Of a stretch of DNA of 64,000 bases, positions 56,319 through 64,000 are shown one piece after another. The notes below the pieces were generated by a model. It was not told the origin of the DNA. It saw only the letters and a program-made list of their open reading frames with translations, and made no database searches. Numbering within the stretch: position 1 is the first letter of the stretch; the number at the start of each line of letters is the position of its first letter. The stretch comes from Photobacterium sp. SKA34 (GTDB lineage Bacteria > Pseudomonadota > Gammaproteobacteria > Enterobacterales > Vibrionaceae), in NCBI RefSeq assembly GCF_000153325.1, contig NZ_CH724141.1, positions 1,362,588 through 1,426,587 on the forward strand, read 5' to 3'. Both the position numbers and the translations under genes were made by a program.

Positions 56319-56745
56319 TACTTGTCCGAATTAGAGACTCAGTTAAGGGTCGTATTGGTTAACTCGTTACCGTGTTTTTATAAGAAAATTGTAACTTTTT
56401 TATATTCTTTAGTGTTACTTGCTTTAATTTAGTGATACGTATGTCAGCAATTTTGTAGAGTATATTGTATATTCGTTATATTCCAAAATAAGATTTATCA
56501 TTGTTGATTGCGTGACCTGCGTGGCAAAATATTGCAATATTGTAGTTGAATAATGATTAATTAAAGTCGATCGTAGTGTCAATTTCTTGACGTTACAATG
56601 TTTTTTGTTGATAATTTTAGCACTGTTTTGAATGCTGTTTGTTATGAGAAGTGACTAATACTAATAATTACAGTAGTAGACTTCATATTTTGTTGTTAGT
56701 GGTATTTTGACATTAAGTTGGATGAACGAAGAAGGTTTAGTAAGT
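56319..56745. other. Divergent promoter region of lap operon and giant adhesin gene
   Basis: No gene is seen. The two divergent transcripts must start here. The sequence is AT-rich with alternating ATATT tracts. I cannot name a regulator site; c-di-GMP-responsive regulators are plausible on general grounds. The adhesin start is preceded by GAAGG. Confidence 0.6.
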
Positions 56746-59700
56746 ATGGCTACTGTAGAGAATAAAGAAACACAAACGATTAAGCTTCTTAATGGAGAAG
56801 GCTTTATTCTTAAGGCTGGTGATAAAGTTCAGCCAATTCTCGGTGAGCATACACTCCAGCCGGATGAAATCGTTGTTACTAATGTTGACGCTAAATTTAT
56901 TGTTATCAGCAATGGTATTGAACAATTTATCAATCAGACATGCCCAACTTGCGTAATAACAACGCCTGAAGGTGTTAAAGCAACGGATCTTGATGACAAA
57001 ATCGCCTTTAATTATGAGGGGGCGGAAAATACAACGTTTGCTTCCGGTGATATAGATGCAATTCAAGCTGCGATTTTAAACGGTCTGGATCCTACTCAAC
57101 TTTTTGAAGCACCTGCAGCTGGTAATGAATCTGCAGGTAATGTGGGCCTTAATGGATCATCTTCTGCTGCAAGTTTTATAACGATTAATTACGATAATGA
57201 TGCACTTTTAGCAGAAGCAGGCTTTGACACGGCTTACGATCCAAGTCGAAATACAGACAACCTAGATCCGCAGGCTATTTTAGTCCCTGATGGCGGCGAA
57301 CTAGGCTCTTTAATTATTACTGAGGGTGATCTCAGTGATAATACCTATCCTGTTGTATCTACCACATCTATTTTTGTAGAGGCGGCAACGCTTCCTCTTG
57401 AGACTTCATCGTTTGTATTTGATCCTCTCACTATCAATAACGTTTTAAATGAATTAAACAGTGAGATCACATCAGGCGGCCAGGCTGTTACTTTTGTCTA
57501 CGATACAGCAACGAATAGGATCATCGGTACTCTAGATGGTCAACCTGTTATGTCTATTACATTAGAAGCAACGTCAGAAAATGGGCGTGATGTAACTGTA
57601 ACAGTAACCACTACGATTAATCAGCTAATTGACCACTCTGGTGATAGTGCTTCTGGCTTAGTCAGTCGTGATGGCGATCAAATCAATATTGATGTTGCTA
57701 TTCAAGCAACGGATAGCAGTGGTAATGCATTAGATAAGCCAATTAATGTTGAGATTGGTGTTATTGACGGTGCAAATCCCGAATTTGGTACTGATACTGG
57801 AGTGACAATTAATGAGGGCACTCAAGCTGATCAGATTATTGATGGAAAGGTTCCACTTGATGTTGGTTCTGATGCAATCGCGACTATTCATTTTAGTGCT
57901 GAACAAGCAGGCTTAACGGCAATTACAAGTAATGGTCGAGAAACAACATTTACTGTTGATGGTAATGTTTTAACTGTTTTAGATTCATCTTCGCAACCTG
58001 TGATGGTGGTGACTATTGCGAATGATGGTACCTACACTGTAAAAGTGACAGGGCCTATTGACCAAAACAGTGACGATATCGCTAATATTAAATTAGATGT
58101 TACTGCGACAGATAAAGACGGTGATACCGCTCAAGGTGAGTTAAATATCACCATAAATGATGGCACTGATGCTTCGGGTGGTGAACGCGTTTCTATTACA
58201 TTAACGGAAGGTGATATTGACGTTGATGGGAGCGGTACAAGCACTGGTGGTAATGATTCAACTTATCCTGTTATTCAAACGGGGAAATTGACTCTTATTG
58301 CTGGTGACGATCGTCTTAATCCAGAGACAGTTGAAATTGATGCAAGTCAGAAAAGTGCATTATTATCTGAGCTAAGTACAGAGCTTACCTCGGGTGGACA
58401 GACTTTAGTATTCTCTATTGATGCAAATGGCAAACTAATCGGTACAATTGAAGGTACTGATACTATTGCTGTACGCGTAGAGTTAATACCGACACAAGAT
58501 GGTCAGAATGTATCTGTTGAGGTAAAGATCATTCAAGAATTACCACTTGATCACAATCCTTCTGGAAACTCACAAGGTTTTGTTTCTGTGAATGGGAGTG
58601 ACATTTCAGTCAATCTTCCTATTCAAGCAAAAGACACTGATGGTGATTTTCTTGAAAAATCTGCGCAAGTAGATATCACGATCAATGATGGTGATAATCC
58701 TGTTTTTGGAACTGATCCTGGAACAGAAAACCCAATTAATGAGACCGACGATTTAGGTAAAGTTGTTGATGGGAAAATTCCCCTTAATGTTGGCTCAGAC
58801 GAAATATCTCACATTTACTTTGATGCTGAACAACCAGGCTTAGCGAATATTACGAGCGACGGCAACCCTGTTACTTTTTCTGTTTCAGGTAATACCATTA
58901 ACGTCGTTGATGCTGAAGGCAAGCCTGTAATGACAGTTACTATCGCTAATGATGGTAGCTACAAAGTCATTGTAGAAGGCGAGTTGGACCAAGATAGTCT
59001 TAATATTGCGAAAATAGAATTAAACGTAACTGCAACAGATAAAGACGGCGATACTGCACAAGGCCAATTAAATATTCAAGTAGAAGACGGTGCAAGTGCC
59101 GATGGTGGTGAGTCTGCAAGTATTACTATTACAGAAGGGGACTTAACCCCAGAAGGTAATGAAGTAGGGTATCCCGTTTCAGTAAGTACTTCTTTAACGA
59201 TTACAGCAGGTGCTGACCGATTAGACCCAAGCTCGATTACGATTGATGAGAAACAACTCGACGCTTTAAAAAATGAGCTTACAACAGAGCTTAGTTCTGA
59301 CGGTAAGCCATTAACATTTACTTATGATGTAGCAACGGGCGTATTAACCGGAAGCGCGAATGGTGCAACTGTTGTTAGCGTAACATTAACAGCCCTTCAA
59401 GCATCGAATGGTAAAGATGTTGATGTAAAAGTTACTATGACTCAGTACGGGCCATTAGATCACACTGGTAATGAGCTCGATGGTTTAGTAACCAACCAAA
59501 ATGATCAAGTTGTTATCGATTTACCTATTCAGGTGAAAGATACCGATGGTGATTGGTTAAAAGATCCTGCAACCGTTGATATTACTGTTGTCGATGGCGA
59601 AATCCCCGCTTTTGGTGTGGATAGTAAGGCGACCTTAAATGAAGAAAACGATGGCATTGCAACCGGTACGGGTAATATTGCTGTTGATAGCGGTAGTGAT

Positions 59701-62700
59701 CAGGTCGTTAAGGTTACGTTTGATGCGAACCAAGACTCCCTTAATGGTTTAACCAGTAATGGTCATGCGACAACTTATTCACTGAGTGCTGATGGCACTA
59801 CGGTGACGGTGGTATTAGCGAGTGATCCATCGCAAGTGGTAATGGAAGTGACTATTGATATCAATGGTCATTACGTTGTAACTCAAAGGCAACCTATCGA
59901 TCAGGTCGATGATACCGCAGCTGATAATGAAAACATTGCTTTATCTGTAATGGCTGAAGATAGAGATGGTGATGTAAGCAAGCCTGGTAATATTGAGATC
60001 TCTATTCATGATGGGGCAAATGCTGCAGGCAATGAGCAAGGGGCTATTACTATTACAGAAGGTGATTTAACGCCTGAAGGTAATGAGCAAGGTTACCCAG
60101 TAAGTGGTAATACAACTATAGCTATTGCTGCGGGTGTGGATCGTCTTGATCCGACAACAGTAACCGTCGATCAAACACAAGTTAATGCGTTAATCCATGA
60201 GTTAACTACTGAGCTTACAACAGCAAATGGTACAGCGATTAACTTCAGCTATGATGCTAAAACGGGTTTAATTACAGGTACTTCGGGTGGCGAAACGGTA
60301 TTAACGGTATCTGTGAGTGCTGTTCAAGCGGTAAATGCGCATGATGTTGATATTAACGTGTCTATTACGCAATTTAAGCCGCTTGATCATAATGACAATG
60401 GTACTGATGGTTTAGTTAAGAGCGTTGATGACAAAATTGTTATTGATGTTCCAGTCCAAGTTAAAGATACCGATGGCGATTGGTTAGATAAACCTGCCAA
60501 TGTTGATATCACTATCGTTGATGGGGCGACCCCTGAGTTTGGTACTGGCAAAGTTATCATCATTAATGAAACCACCGACGCTGATAAAGTGATGCATGGT
60601 CAGATCCCGTTAAATGTGGGCTCTGATGATATCCAAACCATTCACTTTAATACGACCCAAAATGGCCTAGCCAACATTACCAGTAATGGTGAGCAAACAA
60701 CGTTTACTGTTAATGGCAATGTATTAACGGTAGTTGATGCAGACGCTAACCCTGTGATGGTAGTGACGATTGCTAATGACGGTACCTATACCGTTAAAGT
60801 GACAGGACCCGTTGATCAAAACAGTGCAGATATTGCTGATATTAAGCTCGATGTTACCGCGACTGATAAAGACGGTGATACGGCTAGTGGTGAACTCAAC
60901 ATCACGATTAAAGACGGCGAAACTGCCGCAGGTGGTGAGAATATTGGTATTACTATCACCGAAGGTGATCGTGATGCTGATGGTAGCGGCACAAGCACAG
61001 GTGGCGCAGATACTACTTACCCTGTCGAGAAAACCGGTGAATTAACGCTGGTTGCGGGTGAAGATCGCCTCGATCCAACCACCGTTGCCATTGATGCGAC
61101 GCAGCAAGCTGATTTGATTAAAGAGCTAAACGCAGAGCTTACATCAGGCGGTAAACCGTTAACCTTTACGATTGATGCCAATGGTAACTTGGTCGGTACC
61201 ATAGCAGGTACTGATACGGTTGCCGTACGTGTTGAATTAACCCCAACGCAAGCGGGTCAAAACGTTAACGTCGAAGTAAAAATCATCCAAGAGCTGCCAC
61301 TGGATCATAAGGCTTCAGGTAACAGTACTGGCTTTGTGACCGTCGATGGTAATGACATCTCGATTAAAGTTCCTGTACAAGCGAAAGATACCGATGGTGA
61401 TTGGTTAGACAAACCTGCCAATGTGGATATCACGATTGTTGATGGGGCGAATCCTGAATTTGGTACTGATAAAGGTATCATCATCAATGAAACCACCGAT
61501 GCTGATAAAGTGATGCATGGTCAGATCCCACTAAATGTGGGCTCTGATGATATCCAAACCATCCACTTTAATGCGACCCAAGATAGCTTAGCCAACATTA
61601 CCAGTAACGGTGAAAAAACAACGTTTACTGTTAATGGCAATGTATTAACGGTAGTTGATGCAGACTCTAATCCTGTGATGGTGGTGACGATTGCTAATGA
61701 CGGTACCTATACCGTTAAAGTAACAGGACCTGTTGACCAAAACAGTGCAGATATTGCTGATATTAAGCTTGATGTCACCGCGACTGATAACGATGGTGAT
61801 AGTACACAAGGACAAGTTGTCATTACTGTCACTGATGGCGCAAATGCTGGCGGTAATGAGCACGGTGAGATCACCATTACTGAAGGTGATTTAACCCCTC
61901 AGGTAGGTGAGCAAGGCTATCCAGTATCGGGCAAGACTACGATTGTGATTGAGGCTGGAGCTGACCGTCTTGACCCAAGCAAAGTGACCATCGACCCAGT
62001 TCAATTAACTAAATTAATTAGCGAATTAGAGTCAGAGTTAACCACGGGTGATAACCAAGCGATCAGCTTTAGTTATGACAGCGCAACCGGGCAATTAGTC
62101 GGTGTTACCGCGGCTGGTGAGCAAGTGGTGACGGTATCATTGTCAGCAGTCCAAGCGGCGAGCGGTCACGATATCGACGTAACAGTGACGATTAATCAAC
62201 AAAAACCATTAAACCACACCGACAGTGGTGTCGATGGTTTGGTTGATAGTGTTAACGATAAAATTACTATTGATGTGCCGATTCAGGTGCAAGACACCGA
62301 TGGTGATTGGTTAGATAAACCTGCCAATGTTGATATCACCATTGTTGATGGTGCCAACCCAGAATTTGGTACCGACAATGGCACCACTATTAATGAAACC
62401 ACCCAAAATGGTCAAGTTATTACAGGCGAAGTACCGCTCGATGTGGGCTCAGATGCGATTCATCAGCTTGATTTCAATGCCGACCAGCCAAGCCTTCAAG
62501 GTTTAACCAGTAATGGTAACGCGACCACGTATACAGTTAATGGCAATGTATTAACCGTGGTTGATAGCGATAATAAGCCAGTGATGGTAGTAACGATTGC
62601 GAAAGATGGCTCATACACGGTTGAAGTCACAGGCCCTATTGACCAAAACAGTGCAGATATTGCTGATATTAAGCTCGATGTTACCGCGACAGATAAAGAC

Positions 62701-64000
62701 GGTGATACGGCTAATGGTCAAGTGGTGATCATTGTCACTGATGGAACTAATGCTGGCGGTGGTGAAACTGGCTCAATTACTATTACAGAAGGTGATTTAA
62801 CGCCAACGGCTGGTCAACAAGGATATCCAGTATTCGGTGATACAAATATTGCAGTAACGGCTGGGGTTGATCGACTTGATCCAACAACAGCAACCATAGA
62901 TAACAGTAAACTGACGGCATTAATTAATGAGTTACAGTCAGAGTTAACAGCAAAAGGTGCGCCAGTAAGCTTTGTTTATGATCATGCTAGCGGTGTTTTA
63001 ACAGGTACTGCTAATGGTCAAACAGTACTTACTATTACAGTGACGGCTACACAAGCTGTAAATGGACATGATGCTGATATTAAAGTGTCTATTACCCAAC
63101 ACTACCCACTTGATCATAGTGGGAGCAATAATGGCGGGTGGGTAAATGTTGATGGCGATAAGATCGTCATTGATGTTCCTGTACAAGTTAAAGATACTGA
63201 TGGCGATCCTCTTACGAATGATGTTAATACACAAATTACCATTGAAGATGGCGCTGGCCCGGTAATTACCGCCGCACCTGCATTAACGGTTGAGGAAAGT
63301 GATTTAGCCTCAGGTTCGACTCCATCGGGTGATGGTGAGTCTGCCGTTGGCAATATTATCGTTGATTCAGGCAGTGACTATGTTTCAGCTTATAACGTTG
63401 ATATTGAATCATTTAATCAACAAAATAACATAACATCGCATGGTCATAAGATAACCTTATCGCAATCAAGTGAAGGCACATACCAAGGTGTGGCAAACGG
63501 TCAAGTTGTATTTACTTATGCCTTACTACCAAATGGTCGTTATGTTTTCGATCTGAAAGGAACCATCGATCACCCAACCCAAGGTGAAGACTCGCTGAAC
63601 ATCGAGTTTCCTGTTTATGCCGTTGATAAAGATGGTGATACCAGCGGTACAGTCAATATTGATGTATCAATTAAAGATGATATTCCATCGGTTCAAGATG
63701 TAACGCTAAATACGGTTGAACACAGCACTACGACACTTGAAAATGTGATTGTAAGTACAGGTGCGGATGGTGCACATGTAACAGCATTAATTGTTGATGG
63801 ACAGCATATTGATTTATCGACATTACGTGAGTCTGGCGGCTACCGTATCTATGAAGTGAAAGACGGTAATGAAACGTTAGGCGAATTAATGATTAAGCCT
63901 AATGGTGAAACTTACTTTGCTGCAAATGATGATCTAAACCATAGCCAAGAAAACATCATTAAAAATATTGGTTTTGAAGTCACTGATGGCGATGGTGATA
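56746..64000 (+). CDS. Giant Lap-type RTX-like surface adhesin (3' end beyond window)
   Basis: The frame is open for 2418 codons to the window edge, so only the N-terminal part is seen. The first 130 residues are the retention module (MATVENKETQTIKLLNGEG, LGEHTLQPDEIVV) with a Cys66-x-x-Cys69 pair (QTCPTCV). The putative LapG cut site PAAG lies at 123-126. From residue 192, seven tandem starts of a repeat of about 300 residues occur, each with ITEGDL, a mid-part ending in PLDH, VKDTDGDWLDKPA, VDGANPEFGTD and TATDKDGDTA. Each holds DxDGD calcium-type motifs, and the type fits the T1SS-143 repeat family. A different module begins near residue 2180. The expected C-terminal RTX nonapeptides and secretion signal must lie to the right. 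Confidence 0.92.
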   Translation, partial: MATVENKETQTIKLLNGEGFILKAGDKVQPILGEHTLQPDEIVVTNVDAKFIVISNGIEQFINQTCPTCVITTPEGVKATDLDDKIAFNYEGAENTTFASGDIDAIQAAILNGLDPTQLFEAPAAGNESAGNVGLNGSSSAASFITINYDNDALLAEAGFDTAYDPSRNTDNLDPQAILVPDGGELGSLIITEGDLSDNTYPVVSTTSIFVEAATLPLETSSFVFDPLTINNVLNELNSEITSGGQAVTFVYDTATNRIIGTLDGQPVMSITLEATSENGRDVTVTVTTTINQLIDHSGDSASGLVSRDGDQINIDVAIQATDSSGNALDKPINVEIGVIDGANPEFGTDTGVTINEGTQADQIIDGKVPLDVGSDAIATIHFSAEQAGLTAITSNGRETTFTVDGNVLTVLDSSSQPVMVVTIANDGTYTVKVTGPIDQNSDDIANIKLDVTATDKDGDTAQGELNITINDGTDASGGERVSITLTEGDIDVDGSGTSTGGNDSTYPVIQTGKLTLIAGDDRLNPETVEIDASQKSALLSELSTELTSGGQTLVFSIDANGKLIGTIEGTDTIAVRVELIPTQDGQNVSVEVKIIQELPLDHNPSGNSQGFVSVNGSDISVNLPIQAKDTDGDFLEKSAQVDITINDGDNPVFGTDPGTENPINETDDLGKVVDGKIPLNVGSDEISHIYFDAEQPGLANITSDGNPVTFSVSGNTINVVDAEGKPVMTVTIANDGSYKVIVEGELDQDSLNIAKIELNVTATDKDGDTAQGQLNIQVEDGASADGGESASITITEGDLTPEGNEVGYPVSVSTSLTITAGADRLDPSSITIDEKQLDALKNELTTELSSDGKPLTFTYDVATGVLTGSANGATVVSVTLTALQASNGKDVDVKVTMTQYGPLDHTGNELDGLVTNQNDQVVIDLPIQVKDTDGDWLKDPATVDITVVDGEIPAFGVDSKATLNEENDGIATGTGNIAVDSGSDQVVKVTFDANQDSLNGLTSNGHATTYSLSADGTTVTVVLASDPSQVVMEVTIDINGHYVVTQRQPIDQVDDTAADNENIALSVMAEDRDGDVSKPGNIEISIHDGANAAGNEQGAITITEGDLTPEGNEQGYPVSGNTTIAIAAGVDRLDPTTVTVDQTQVNALIHELTTELTTANGTAINFSYDAKTGLITGTSGGETVLTVSVSAVQAVNAHDVDINVSITQFKPLDHNDNGTDGLVKSVDDKIVIDVPVQVKDTDGDWLDKPANVDITIVDGATPEFGTGKVIIINETTDADKVMHGQIPLNVGSDDIQTIHFNTTQNGLANITSNGEQTTFTVNGNVLTVVDADANPVMVVTIANDGTYTVKVTGPVDQNSADIADIKLDVTATDKDGDTASGELNITIKDGETAAGGENIGITITEGDRDADGSGTSTGGADTTYPVEKTGELTLVAGEDRLDPTTVAIDATQQADLIKELNAELTSGGKPLTFTIDANGNLVGTIAGTDTVAVRVELTPTQAGQNVNVEVKIIQELPLDHKASGNSTGFVTVDGNDISIKVPVQAKDTDGDWLDKPANVDITIVDGANPEFGTDKGIIINETTDADKVMHGQIPLNVGSDDIQTIHFNATQDSLANITSNGEKTTFTVNGNVLTVVDADSNPVMVVTIANDGTYTVKVTGPVDQNSADIADIKLDVTATDNDGDSTQGQVVITVTDGANAGGNEHGEITITEGDLTPQVGEQGYPVSGKTTIVIEAGADRLDPSKVTIDPVQLTKLISELESELTTGDNQAISFSYDSATGQLVGVTAAGEQVVTVSLSAVQAASGHDIDVTVTINQQKPLNHTDSGVDGLVDSVNDKITIDVPIQVQDTDGDWLDKPANVDITIVDGANPEFGTDNGTTINETTQNGQVITGEVPLDVGSDAIHQLDFNADQPSLQGLTSNGNATTYTVNGNVLTVVDSDNKPVMVVTIAKDGSYTVEVTGPIDQNSADIADIKLDVTATDKDGDTANGQVVIIVTDGTNAGGGETGSITITEGDLTPTAGQQGYPVFGDTNIAVTAGVDRLDPTTATIDNSKLTALINELQSELTAKGAPVSFVYDHASGVLTGTANGQTVLTITVTATQAVNGHDADIKVSITQHYPLDHSGSNNGGWVNVDGDKIVIDVPVQVKDTDGDPLTNDVNTQITIEDGAGPVITAAPALTVEESDLASGSTPSGDGESAVGNIIVDSGSDYVSAYNVDIESFNQQNNITSHGHKITLSQSSEGTYQGVANGQVVFTYALLPNGRYVFDLKGTIDHPTQGEDSLNIEFPVYAVDKDGDTSGTVNIDVSIKDDIPSVQDVTLNTVEHSTTTLENVIVSTGADGAHVTALIVDGQHIDLSTLRESGGYRIYEVKDGNETLGELMIKPNGETYFAANDDLNHSQENIIKNIGFEVTDGDGD
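57112..57123 (+). other. Predicted LapG cleavage motif in the adhesin (PAAG)
   Basis: The codons encode Pro-Ala-Ala-Gly at residues 123-126. LapG-family proteases cut between two Ala in TAAG-like motifs about 100-125 residues from the N-terminus of LapA-type adhesins. Position and residues agree; cleavage is inferred. Confidence 0.75.
57319..63290 (+). repeat. Tandem ~300-residue (about 0.9-kb) repeats in the adhesin gene
   Basis: ITEGD-type repeat starts fall at 57319, 58204, 59131, 60055, 60958, 61879 and 62785, giving unit lengths of 885, 927, 924, 903, 921 and 906 bp. The seventh is interrupted by a different module about 500 bp in. Early units differ considerably in DNA, while parts of the units starting at 60055 and 60958 are almost identical. 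Confidence 0.88.

Noticed and set aside
60387..63353. Several long minus-strand open frames inside the giant adhesin gene
   Set aside because: They mirror the repeats and reflect the codon pattern of the sense strand; none has a ribosome site or known domain.

Overview
The window is a chromosomal segment of a low-GC marine gammaproteobacterium, most likely Vibrionaceae and probably Photobacterium. The evidence is gene content: a VemP-like arrest peptide ahead of a second SecDF pair, an adjacent cry-DASH and iron-sulfur photolyase pair, a DtpD-type transporter, a GH20 chitobiase, and a LapD/LapG adhesin system. I saw no rRNA, tRNA, CRISPR array or prophage. Species assignment is not possible from reading alone.

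Layout. (1) 1-18000 is an AT-rich accessory island. It opens with the right end of an IS3-family element that interrupts a large RCC1-repeat lipoprotein gene; that gene also carries an in-frame stop and a frameshift. A chaperone-usher fimbrial locus follows: major subunit, usher, chaperone, minor subunit, second chaperone and a two-domain adhesin. The chaperone-plus-adhesin end was then tandemly copied. Two extra adhesin genes stayed intact while the chaperone copies attached to them decayed. On the opposite strand a fourth adhesin paralogue, frameshifted at an A8 run, sits just upstream of and co-oriented with a secreted chitobiase. (2) 18000-35000 is mostly housekeeping: a DUF1826 gene with a Zur-like operator, a dCache chemoreceptor, small membrane and thiol proteins, a TrmY-like methyltransferase, DtpD, the photolyase pair followed by an ABC1 kinase, a patatin and a PldB-like hydrolase, then a DyP peroxidase and TrxC. 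(3) 35000-48200 holds nupC with a structured-looking leader, vemP-secD-secF, a cation-diffusion facilitator, lplA, a MaoC-type hydratase and a choice-of-anchor I exported protein. (4) 48200-64000 is a complete Lap-type surface adhesion locus. One leftward operon encodes the type I secretion machine (HlyD-type adaptor, TolC-type porin, ABC exporter), an OmpA-like lipoprotein, the LapG protease and the LapD c-di-GMP receptor. Divergently, a giant adhesin gene runs off the right edge of the window.

How parts work together. In the Lap locus the exporter secretes the giant adhesin. LapG would cut it after a di-alanine motif near residue 124, and LapD would hold LapG inactive when c-di-GMP is high, so biofilm attachment is switchable. 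In the vemP-secDF block, stalling of VemP translation would monitor Sec export and raise SecDF production. In the fimbrial island, several tip adhesins could share one usher assembly line, and the chitobiase-adhesin pairing hints at a chitin-associated lifestyle.

The most interesting points are the fimbrial adhesin cassettes with shared decay scars, the A8-frameshifted adhesin coupled to chitobiase, the VemP homologue recognised from its C-terminal arrest segment, the unclassified nupC leader, the Zur-like site, and recent sequence homogenisation between adhesin repeats.
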